Positions 1 through 9,822 of a stretch of DNA of 64,000 bases are shown here, in pieces. Made by a program: the position numbers and the translations under genes. The first letter of the stretch is position 1, and the number at the start of each line of letters is the position of its first letter. Under the pieces are notes generated by a model. That model did not search any database. It had not been told where the DNA came from and was given only the letters and a program-made list of their open reading frames with translations. Origin of the DNA: Microdochium bolleyi (lineage: Eukaryota; Ascomycota; Sordariomycetes; Xylariales; Microdochiaceae); contig KQ964279.1 of assembly GCA_001566295.1 (NCBI GenBank), forward strand, positions 60,467 to 124,466. The letters are read 5' to 3'.

Positions 1-1910
1 GCATCGATCCATTTGGGTCTTGGCCTCGGGGAGCTCAGCAAAGATTGGCGGTATGGGCGGCAAGATAATATGAAATCCCTGGCTGAAGAAGCAGTCTGGC
101 TGTCCATGGCCTTTTTCCTCAGTCACTAGGGACGAAGCTCCGCCTGCCTCATAGCTCCTCGCAAACAACTGTCTGAGTGGCCAATGCTGGCTAGCATGCG
201 ACACCAGTACAGCGCCCTGGAATACGACGCAGGTCTGGATCTGCTGCCGGCAGAACATGATCAATGGTAAAAAATACTTGCCGCGCAGGAGGATTGTTGC
301 CAAACACTTCCCTGCACGCCACATGGACGGCATCCATGCGAAGTCTGTGTCGATTGGTATCCGCAGACTTGACTCAACAACTCCAACTATGACTTCAGTA
401 CCGGCCATTGCTCGTATTGACCCCCATGTAACTGATGTCACCACGCTTCCACCGCCCCGGCTTTAGAAACCGGCAGCGACAGGTCACTCGCGTCGACCTG
501 GTCTGCCCTTAAGCGGTCAGGGGACTGGTAGTCAGGAGAAGGACTCAGCCTCAGCCTCGCGCTTTTTTCCTGGTCTATTACTGATCACGCGGCCTGATCC
601 GCACCAAAAGTTACGTACGGTACTGGGTATTTGGAGAGTGGATATCGATGCGGCTAGCAAGCGCCTATGGCCTTCCGGCGGACTAGCACCGAGGCCGCTA
701 CATTCTCGGCGCGTGGCGCCGATGACATCATTGACACATTCTTTTCGCGCCCCGGAGAACGCCGGTCTTGAGCGATCGTGGCCGTGTTGATTCCTGAATA
801 GTGCGCGATGCGAGCTGATTCTCGTAGTTGGACCTAATCAGAAGGCTGCTGGCTCTGAAAAGATGAGGCTGGCAGGTTTCATGTCCAGGCAGGACGCAAT
901 GCACGACAGGCGGCTGCAGCTGTCTGCATTGCACTGCCCAATGCACAGGGCGATCGGCTCAGACGGCATAGATCAGCTCAAGATGTCGAGACAGTCGCAT
1001 GCGCGTCACACCCGTCCCAGGGCAGACGTAACGTTGCCGGGACCATGGCGCCGATCTGAACCTGTCCGAAAGGGATCGAGGGCGCATTCCGCGCCTCGCG
1101 CACGGCGGAGTTTGTGCCGGAATGCCATCATGCCCCGAGCGCCCGGGACACGGGACCAAAAAAAGAAGACAACAGGGGTCCAGCTCGGGGCCGCGGATGC
1201 AAGGGGCCGCACTGAAGCCGGCTCGGTCGGGTCGTGGAGGAGACTTTGCCGGCCCCCGCCCGCGGAAACGCAAAACGGCATGGCGGTGACGGACAAGGCG
1301 CGAGCCCGTCGCGAGAGCTCTGCAGTAATTAGCTCCTGCTACGTTTCGTGGTGGCGAGGGGACGTGTGCGAGCTTTGAGCCGAGGGCGGGTGACTATTGG
1401 TGCGCGTGCTGCTGGCCGCCCAGGTGCTCAGGCAAACTAACGGTTAGAGTGCTGACGGCTTCCGAGGGCAAACCCCGACAGAGGTCTTTTGCAGTGACGG
1501 GCGTGGTTTATTTTTGGCGTCAGGGCGGGAGCTAGAGCCTCGATCAATGCTCGCGATTTGCCTGGTGTCGCAGGCCTCTGCTCGGCTGGTGCTGTGTTGG
1601 CTCCGCCCTTGTTTTGCCACTGCTACGTCTGATGCGGTGCGGTGGTATGCCGTGGTCGACAGAATGTGGAGAGACAGCCAGATACGAACGATCGGCGGCC
1701 TGCTCGTGTCTCGTCGAGGCAACGATCGTCGAGCTGGCTGTGGAATTGCCGGGCGGCGACACGAGCAGAGCACAATGTGCATTGCCAGGGCGTTCAGGGT
1801 TCGATCAGTGAGACCCCTGGCCTGGGTTGTCGTCATTGCACCCACCTGGCGTGGACCCTTGCCATCGTCATGTGTCCAACTGCCGGCCTCGTCGTGCAGG
1901 CGGCATCCTG
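1..1910. other. Left-edge region without a recognisable gene
   Basis: I see no reading frame here that looks like a protein. Open frames overlap on both strands, have mixed low-complexity composition (Arg, Pro and Ser rich) and carry no motif I recognise. The stretch probably holds the 5' regulatory DNA of the small secreted protein gene that starts at 2147, plus sequence of unknown role. No tRNA or rRNA was seen. Confidence 0.5.
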
Positions 1911-1926
1911 TATACCTTAAGGTATA
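1911..1926. promoter_or_regulatory. 16-bp perfect palindrome overlapping a TATA-like element
   Basis: The sequence TATACCTTAAGGTATA is its own reverse complement and runs directly into TATAGG, so it may act as or overlap a TATA box about 220 bp upstream of the ATG at 2147. The palindrome is read directly. A role as a core promoter or as a site for a dimeric regulator is inference. Confidence 0.4.
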
Positions 1927-2000
1927 TAGGACGGCTTCGTCGACTTTTTTTTGGCATACTCTCATCAAGCATCATCATAATCAATATCACCACAGCTCTT

Positions 2001-2100
2001 CCACACTCTTCCACACTCTTCCACACTCTTCCACACTCTTCCACACTCTTCCACACTCTTCCACACTCTTCAACACTCTTCAACACTCTTCAACACTCTT
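2001..2100 (+). repeat. Tandem 10-bp repeat, ten perfect units in two variants
   Basis: Seven copies of CCACACTCTT (2001-2070) are followed by three copies of CAACACTCTT (2071-2100). A degenerate unit, cacagctctt, precedes them and caacacacac follows. The array sits 46 bp upstream of the secreted-protein ATG, so it is probably in the 5' leader or core promoter. The period matches one DNA helical turn. The one-base variant present in three consecutive units shows that unit duplication continued after the variant arose. Confidence 0.95.
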
Positions 2101-2146
2101 CAACACACACACTAAAATAATCACCAACACCCCAACAACCGCCACC

Positions 2147-2611
2147 ATGAAGTTCTCCATGATCGCCCTCGCCGCTGCCACCACCGTCTCTGCCGGCTGC
2201 ATCAAGCGCGGCGATGACCTCAACACCCTCTACGACGTGACCGAGTTCCAGGCCTCGTGCGTCCCGCACAGCGCCCAGTGCAACTATAGCTTCAAGGTCA
2301 AGCAGCACGCCTCCATGGAGACCAACGGCGTCTCGTGCTCGGCCACCGGCGTCGCCGACGCCGGCAACACGCTCCCCGCCATCACCGGCGGCACCTGCGT
2401 CGACTCTTCGCGCACCTGGAAGATTGTCAAGTCGACCGACGGCCTCGCTCTCTTCGTCTCGCAGCAGATCTCGCCCGCCTCGTACAGCGAGGGCGTCCAC
2501 CAGATCAACAACTCGGAGCTCGAGATCGTCACCTCGCCCAACCCCAATGGCAACGTCCAGCGCTACGCCGGCCCTGCCGACTTCCCCCTCGACCGCCCCC
2601 AGTACTCTTAA
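2147..2611 (+). CDS. Small secreted cysteine-containing protein (hypothetical)
   Basis: Single-exon gene of 154 residues. The ATG at 2147 lies in a strong context (GCCACCATG), and the reading frame upstream of it is non-coding repeat DNA. Residues 1-16 are a classic hydrophobic secretion signal, and a Lys-Arg pair near residue 21 could be a Kex2 processing site. The predicted mature chain holds four cysteines, enough for two disulfides, and no transmembrane segment. I do not recognise a named family. Size, signal and cysteines fit a fungal small secreted protein of effector type, but function is unknown. The 10-bp tandem array immediately upstream is unusual and may affect its expression. Confidence 0.8.
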   Translation: MKFSMIALAAATTVSAGCIKRGDDLNTLYDVTEFQASCVPHSAQCNYSFKVKQHASMETNGVSCSATGVADAGNTLPAITGGTCVDSSRTWKIVKSTDGLALFVSQQISPASYSEGVHQINNSELEIVTSPNPNGNVQRYAGPADFPLDRPQYS

Positions 2612-3390
2612 GCAGCTAGAGTGTCTGCGCGTCTCCGTCGCCAGTCATCAACCCACTCGGCACAGCACAGCTAGCAATCTCGAACCATGACAGCATTTCT
2701 CAATCATCGCATATCATATCTCTCTCTATCTCTCTAGACTACTAGCAAGCATCCATCCTTTATAATCATGAAAATATAAATTCCAGATGTTTCCCACCAC
2801 CAGTTTATCATCCAAGCTCTATGCACCCGTGAAAGATGTGACTAAAGTGCCCGATATCCCGCTGCCAGTGCCGATCCAGGCCAATTACCAGTGATCACCA
2901 CACTGTTTTATCTGGGTCAGGGGAATTGCGACAAGGTAACTTGAGATCTAAGTGTGATTGCCGGCATGAGCCTGCGGCTGCTTGGGGTTTCGCTCTGACT
3001 AGTGACGCCACGCATTCAGCAAACCACGCCTGAAGCATCCGGAGTCGGTGGGACAGGCTCCCAACATCAACTTCCCAATCCAGGTCTGCCCTAACAGCTC
3101 ACTCATTCATCCCTGATGCCTCGTTATTCTGCGCCAAGTCCTACGAGTCGAACTCCCATCAAGTTAGCATCGCAATAGCAGCTCTTGGCCGGTCTTGCCA
3201 TTCTTCATCGCCATGTGGTCATGCTCGTCCGCACCCCGGGCGCATTCACCACTGATCAGTTGGGCCAAGTCAGCTTCGTGTCACCTGCTGGCGGCTTGTA
3301 ATGATACTGCGGTGAGCCCACCTGAGCAATCACCGCTCGACACCCCCTCGGGCGAGTTGTGTGAGAGCAGATACGTGTTCATCATCTCCC
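2612..3390. other. Intergenic region, no gene recognised
   Basis: The first part is the probable 3' UTR of the secreted-protein gene, with CT-rich tracts near 2700-2750. The remainder should hold the N-terminal portion of the downstream GH78 gene, but I find no sequence resembling it. That part of the gene therefore appears to be lost. Confidence 0.5.
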
Positions 3391-4565
3391 CTCCACCTCG
3401 TCGTTGGAGAGGGCTGGTACGCCGGCCGTCTCGGCTGGGGCGAGGGCAAGCGCAACGTCTGGGGCGACACGCTCGACGCGCTCGTCCTGCTCGTCGTGAC
3501 GAGGGCCGACGGCACGCAAGGGTTTATTAGGACCAACAGGAACCTGGCTGAGCGCGACCGGGTCGATTGTCATGTCGGGGATCTACGACGGCGAGATGTA
3601 CGATGCTCGCGACCAGCGGCCGGGCTGGACTATGCCGGGAGATTACGAAATCGGGGGAAGCTGGAGCGGAGTGAAGGTGATAGACACCCCGTTCGACAAG
3701 CTCACTGCGCCTGATGGCCCGCCGATCATGCGCATGCAGGAGGTCCAGCTCGTTGATATCCTGACGAGTCCGTCGGGCAAGACCATCTTGGACTTTGGGC
3801 AGAATCTGGTCGGGTGGCTGCAGGTCACGGTGGCCGGACCACGAGGGCAGGAGATCAAGTTTGTGCATGCCGAAGGTGAGTTCACTTCTAGTTCTCTCCC
3901 CTTACACGGCGAGAGACTCCGTGCTAACATGTTGGTAGGCCTCGAGAAGAGCGAGTTAGCGACCGGATCACTTCGAAACGCGGCGCAGACCGACACCCTT
4001 ATCATCTCCGGCAACGGCACGCTCGAGTGGGAGCCCTCATTCACGTACCACGGCTTCCGCTACGTGCAGGTCACGGGCTGGCCAGGGGAGGCCACAGCCC
4101 TGAACGCAAACTCGGTCACGGCCATCGTGGTCCACTCCGCCATGGAGCGCACGGGATACTTCCACTGCTCCGACCATGACAACATCGTGTGGTCCACGCG
4201 GGGCAACTTCATGAGCGTGCCGACCGACTATCCCCAGCGTGACGAGCGGCTGGGCTGGACGGGCGACGCCAACGTCTTTGCGCCAACTGCGAACTACCTG
4301 TTCGACACGAGCGGGTTCTGGAGAGGGTGGAAGGGATCAGAGTCGAGCTGGGAGGGGAGTTCACCAGTGCGAAGGCGTCGTTTCTTAGTCCGTATGGATG
4401 GATTGGACAGAGTGGGAGGTGCCTGATGAGGCGGGTTTCCGACCCCAGGTGATGATTTCGCCAAATGTTGTCGCCGAGGTCGTGCTGCCTTGTTCGAATG
4501 GAGAGAGCGTGGCGATTGGCAGTGGAGTTCATGAGTTCTCTTTGGGAAATGGCGTGGTGATTTGA
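3391..4565 (+). pseudogene. GH78 alpha-L-rhamnosidase remnant, catalytic barrel deleted
   Basis: Family features are clear. The N-terminal lectin-like domain segment VVGEGWYAGRLGWGEGKRN starts near 3395, SGIYDGEMYDAR is near 3580, and DFGQNLVGW and the PQRDERLGWTGD segment follow. There are three kinds of damage. The gene start is missing. Frame changes by one base near 3541, where the aligned text jumps frame just before ATGS-IVMSG. After FDTSGFWRGW (about 4330) the (alpha/alpha)6 barrel is almost absent, and the C-terminal beta domain resumes in another frame from 4413 (WEVPDEAGF) to a stop at 4563-4565. A normal intron of 63 nt with a GCTAAC branch point survives at 3876-3938. Intact enzymes release terminal L-rhamnose from plant glycosides or pectin; this copy cannot. 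Confidence 0.88.
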
Positions 4566-4731
4566 TAGACTGAATGAGAGGCTTGAGAATGCTTTTTTGT
4601 TGTGTGCTTGATGATCATTGTGATGCGATCCTGAGACCTTGGTCTATTTTATTAGCTATGTGCCATCCAAAGAAGAACGACTGATAACACCATCTCGTGA
4701 AGCGTGACGTTGCTCTTCGCATTCTGCTCAT

Positions 4732-7700
4732 TTACCACCCAGCAATGTTCAACTCCATGGTCACTGGCTTCCTGAGACCTTGGGCAAATTGCTTGATAAG
4801 CTTTGCCACAACCTCGTGGCCTTTCCCTGTGGCGTTCTCTTCAGCCCCGTCGAAACCAGTCTCTCCTGGCCGGGAGCTTTTGACGCCAGCGATAAGAAGA
4901 AGCTGCACTGTATCGAGCCGCCCAGTACCAGCAGCCAGATCCAGCGCCCGTGGAATTTCCTGTGCCAGGGGGATGGCAAGTAAAATACAGGCCGCCCGGT
5001 GGTGCAGCAAAAGAGCGACCAACTCGAGGTTGCCGCTCTCTGCAGCCAGATCCAAGGCAGTGAAGCCTTCCCTGTCAACGACGTTGACATCCACACCGGC
5101 CGCAATGAGGTACTTTGCTAGGATGGCTCTTCGCTTGAACTCAGAAACAGGGGCACCAAGTCCTCCGCACGCTGCATGCAGTGCCGTGCGCTGGACGTGG
5201 TTTTGAGACCACCAGGGATCGGCTCCCATGCGACGGAGCTGCTTAACTACCGCTATTCTTGCCAGGGAGCAGGCCCCGTGCATGAGACTGCGCCCCAGAT
5301 GGGTGTCTGCCACCTCTTTGGGCTTGAAACAAGCCTGCGGGAGCCCCGACAGAATTCTGTCTGGTGCCTCACCTTCAAGCGCAATCTCAAAGGCACGCGT
5401 ATCGGGAAGCACCCCTAGCTCGAGCAGGTATTCGAAAACATTCCAGGACCTGCTTGATCCACTTGCGTACAGCAGAGAAGACGCCTTAGGATCTGTGAAG
5501 TCGACGCGCGCCAGGATCGCCTGAAGACAATCCAGTGACTCATGAGGTTCTTGCTTGGAAATTACTGCTGCCAGGAATTCAAACGGGCTCTCCTCGTTTG
5601 GCAAAAGGGGCAGCTCCGCGCCAAGAGTCATCAACAGCAGCGTCGCCTGGGCGCCCGTTACAAGACTCTTCGCCACATCCTCATCGAGAGAGACCAGGGA
5701 GCTGGGAATGTCTAGGTCCTCGTAAGGCACGCAGGCAGCAATGCGGACGACCGTAGCCTCCGACTTGAGCACTTTGACTGTGCCATTGACATCCACACCT
5801 TGCGCGATCAGCCATGCGGCTAGGCTCTTGTTGCCAATCTTAGCAGCTACCACAAGAGCCTTTGCCCCAAGCCTCGGTATGTCTGCCCCGAGATGCTGTA
5901 GCTGCTGCATTGTATCAACGGTGGTTGCTCTCGAGACAGCCGCTGCTAGGCTTGACGCACAGAATGACGCGCCCTGGTCAATGAGCCATCTGACACATGA
6001 GACAATCTCGGTCCTCGGACCAAAGGCGCCAAAGAGCCTGATTGCATGGACCAAGATGGTGGACTCCCGAAGGTATTGGAACGGTGGCCGAGTCTTGATC
6101 CAATCGGAGAGACCGGTATCCAAAGACAAAAACAAAGCGACGAAGGCTGCCCTCCACGAGTCGGAATCTCCAAATGCGGCTATTCTGCCAAGCATTGATA
6201 ACATCGCTCTGTGCATGTCGGCGCGACTGTCAAACATGACATCCATGTAGTCCCCGAGTTGCTCAGCCTTGTTTCGGAGGGAGAGCGATAGAAATGAAGT
6301 CTCCCATTGGCCAGCGAATATGTTCGGTTGCAGGATGATGTCCAAGAGGGCTTTTCCGATTTCCAGCGTCAGAGCGTCTGCAACAAACTGGTCGTCGATT
6401 CTCTTGACCTCAAACAGTGGGAACAGCTTCGTAGCGGTGTCTTGGGCCAGACCATGGTGCCGAAGGGTGTTGTATAGCCGTGTGCGGAGGCGGCTATTGT
6501 CCACGCGGCTTTTGCCTATGCGGCTGTTGTCTGGAGGGTGGTTCAAGACTGTGTGGAAGGCTACCTGTGCATAGCACAATGCACTCTCCTCCATCAACGC
6601 GAGATTTAGCCACTGTGTCAAGACCTTGAATGTCTTCATGTGGCGACCGCTCAAAGTATCCTTTATGGAGCAGCACACAGTCTGGATTGTCTCAGGGGCT
6701 GGACCCAGAACTCGCAGAAATCTCTCAAGACATTTCGAGGCATCCCGTGCGACCAGCATCTTGATCATGTCCGAAGTCCTCGTCAATGCGGGATCGAGAG
6801 CGTAGCTGATCATGGTAGAAAATGCCTCGGCATCGTCGAGTCGGATCGTCAGTAGAGCTAAACGATGCATGGCTGCGTCGAAGGTGGAAAGCTGAGCTTG
6901 TGCCAAAGTTCCCACCATGGTCGGTGGGATGCGCGAAAACATGATTGTGTGAAGCAACCAGTCCTCTCTCTTCGGATGGTCGACATTGACGAGATTGTTC
7001 GACAGCCTGAAGAACGCCCTCGCAAGGAAGCGAGACTGATCAAATCGCCAGGGACCTGAGCTGGGGGATGGGTGTGGTCCATCGTCATCCGACAAGCTCA
7101 ATGACAGACTGCTCAGAACCTCATGATCCTTGCTGGTATCGATGGACGAGTGGTCGTACGGACTCGGCTTGGGAAGCCATGACTCTGTTTGAGCATGACT
7201 GCCTCTTGTCGATTCGTATAAGCCTGACATACCGGTGTCGTCCTGCCCGTGCTTGGTAAAGGAAATGAATTGCAAACAAGGAATATTTCTCAGGTGGACT
7301 TGAGGTACAATCTCCCAAGGATCGGAATAGGTAATGTATGCACGGTCAAGTCCGGGAAGGCTTAAAGGTCGTGTGGCATTGTTTCGTGGGGGTTCGCAAT
7401 AGACTTTTGGGCTTTTACCTGCCACCACACAAGTAAAATCCTTGTCAGGAGCGGGGGGCCACGTTGCGTGGGAACCCAAAATGTCGCTGACCGGATTGAT
7501 CATTGCCACGCCTGTACTTGGCACGCAGGTAGTTGCAATTGATTTACGGTCATCTGCGCCTGTTGGTTGGAAGTCTTCATCCTCTGTGACGTTCGTCAAG
7601 GTTGACTGTGAGAAATGTTGTTGCCGGAACGTCGAAGCAGAAGAATTTCCAGCCTTGACTACTACCCCGGCAGGTAGCGGCGGCAGAGTGCGTCCTAAAT

Positions 7701-8207
7701 GCCGGTTAGCTACAAAGTCGTCACCAAACGTACCACAGTCTTAGCTCAGCATAGAGATTACCAACCTCGTGGTGCCTTGTGTGCGGCATACCGGCGTACT
7801 TCTTTCCAGACCTTCTTCCATGGCATCAGACTGCCGTTCAGGAAGACCTCGGGGCTATATTGCGCGTCTTTCAACTGGCGGCAATGCTGCCAAATTGGAA
7901 GCCAATCTTCTTGCCTCAAGTTCTTCTTCAGGCCAGCCACATTGCGAATACGTGCCTCGAAGGTAGCGAGCCTGATAGAGAAACCCGCACAATTAGAATC
8001 TATTTGCTGACCCACTTGCATGAGGATAACGGCGACGAATATTGCTTACGGAAGGCAAGGGAATGAATAAGTGGACATTAGTATGTTCCGGACTTCATGG
8101 AGTGGTCTTCTGGGTCCATCATGGCTTTGGTACAGGTCCTGGATAATTTCGCGATATTGATGCCAAAGCTCTGGTGTATCCGTCCGTGCTTGCCGCACGG
8201 CCATCAT
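4732..8207 (-). CDS. Clr5-domain ankyrin-repeat protein
   Basis: Proposed join on the minus strand: 8207-8050, 7971-7766 and 7694-4732, giving 1108 residues in one frame. Intron 1 (8049-7972) has donor GTAAGC and acceptor ATCAG. Intron 2 (7765-7695) has acceptor TTTAG and a CTAAC branch point, but its in-frame donor GTTGGT is weak; the better-looking GTAATC four bases on breaks frame. The N-terminus shows a Clr5 domain: TPELWHQYREIIQDLY, then LHEVRNILMSTYSF, then ATFEARIRNVAGLKKN across the first splice. A long helical middle follows, and the last ~370 residues carry ankyrin-type repeats (TALHAACGG, TALDLAAESGNLELVALLL, ALDLAAGTGRLDTVQLLL). Such proteins are common and fast-evolving in filamentous fungi; their role is mostly unknown. 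A damaged paralogue lies upstream at 9.8-12.3 kb. Confidence 0.82.
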
Positions 8208-9822
8208 GGAGAGAACTGACTGAATAGCCTGGAATGAGCGAAGGGAATGAGGGTAGAGGGATGTCCACGGCTCGCCATCGTGCTTTAACAAAGGGTGACG
8301 GTGGGATCTTGTGCTTTGTGTCTTGTAATGGCCCGCCTTGCAGCGTGAGGCCCGAAGGAGATGCGTCAGTGACGTACCACCCGCGGATCCTCATCCGGGA
8401 GCCGTAGGCGCTGTCCAAAGCCTGATGTGGAGGCGCGGGGGACATGTCCTGCAGCCCGCAGTCCCCTGGCCGCTGTCGGGCAGGTTGAAGGCGACAAGAG
8501 CCGCATACTGTCCAATCCCTGACCAGCCACAGACGACCACGAGCTAGTATTGCAAATTGCTTGCATGCAGGACTCTCGTGGCCTGGTTCGCGGACCATCG
8601 CCTACACCCCGCCTCATCAGCAGCCTCATCAGCCCTGGCTTGATGCGCAATGCTCACGACATCGCAATGTAAGGTCACGGCTTGGAGGTTTAGCAGTATC
8701 ATGGCGGTGATTCCCAAGTAGCTGCCATGCGATCCCAGTGGTTTCAAAGCTAGAGGGAGCGCACTGGCATCAAGGCCGAGCGTACGTTCTGAGCCGCCTC
8801 AACAGCAGCAGCTCAACGACTTGCTGTGCACCATGAAGCGCGATTGTGCATTCAATGCCTCGTGGATTCTCAGTGCTTTTCCGTCCACTCTCCGATGGAA
8901 GTGATGGGGGGATGCAAAGTCATTTAATCGACCAATGGTGGGCCCTGTAGAGGCGAAAAATGCGCCGGGAGGAATATCCAAGACCTGGACAGCTCAGTCT
9001 CTGGTCCATCCAATGTCTGGCCGTGGGGTGGTAGAGGGGGTGTGTCGCATGCAACATCACGCATGCGTGTACACTGGCTGTCCAACATCTGGTCTGAACC
9101 AGCGTCTTGGCTGTCCAAAAGTCGTCCCGGCCCCTCCGCGGACGCAGCCCACGCGCTTCCGCGGCTGCAGTGGCTCGACACCGTTGCTGCGGGCCAGACC
9201 GACCGGGTCTAATCCGAATCGCTTCCGTCTGCATGCAATAAGCAAATCTGGTACAGCCAGGCACGGGAGCCCTTGCCTGCATGATCATGGTCGGGACAGG
9301 GGCCAACGCCAAGGGTGGTGGGCGCTGGTCATTTCCTGTTGTTGGCCTCAAGTCCGCACGGGATTCTGTGTCTTTCTGCCCGCGCCACAATGTCCAATTT
9401 CTAGATACTCTCTGGGGAAGATATCAGATATCACAAACACAGCATCCAAAGCCTGGACAGGATGTTGCCGTCCAGCAGCTGATCTGCACTGGCGCCAACC
9501 GATGGCAAGGCGTCCAGGCAGGGTGTGGGACACGACCAGTGAGCGCGGACTGCGCCGCCTTGCAGCAATGCCGCCGTACCCGGTCTGACGCGATTTCCGA
9601 CAAAGGAAACAACTCGTGGGTTAGGTTGGGGGAAGCAGACCGTTGCAGATTGCTGGCTATCAAGAAGCAATACATCGGGTACTACTCCCGCAAAGCCCCG
9701 AACACATGGCAGGGTCGCTTGCAGAAATGCGTCGGCCACGAGTCAAGGTCTGGGGGATTAGAGGAGCACAGAAGTCTTGCTCGACATTCTCTGGCTCCTG
9801 GTAGCTGCATAGCTTACCTAAC
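8208..9822. other. Spacer between the two Clr5-ankyrin copies
   Basis: About 1.6 kb separates the intact gene from the 3' end of its damaged paralogue. Both lie on the minus strand, so this should contain the promoter of the intact gene and the 3' flank of the other. The overlapping open frames around 8935-9590 are compositionally biased and resemble no family I know. I see no terminal repeat or transposase in it. Confidence 0.5.

Noticed and set aside
863..1378. 171-codon plus-strand frame at the left edge
   Set aside because: Arg/Ala/Ser-rich shadow-like composition, competing frames on the other strand, no motif.
1991..2110. Possible CRISPR-like array
   Set aside because: Units are contiguous 10-mers without spacers, and the genome is eukaryotic; it is a simple tandem repeat.
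1514..2146. Long N-terminal extension of the first secreted-protein frame
   Set aside because: It reads through the decamer array and promoter-like DNA. The ATG at 2147 has a strong context and is followed at once by a signal peptide.
7756..7765. Consensus-like donor GTAATC for intron 2 of the Clr5-ankyrin gene
   Set aside because: Using it with the visible acceptor breaks the reading frame. The weaker GTTGGT four bases upstream keeps it, so I chose that, with doubt noted.
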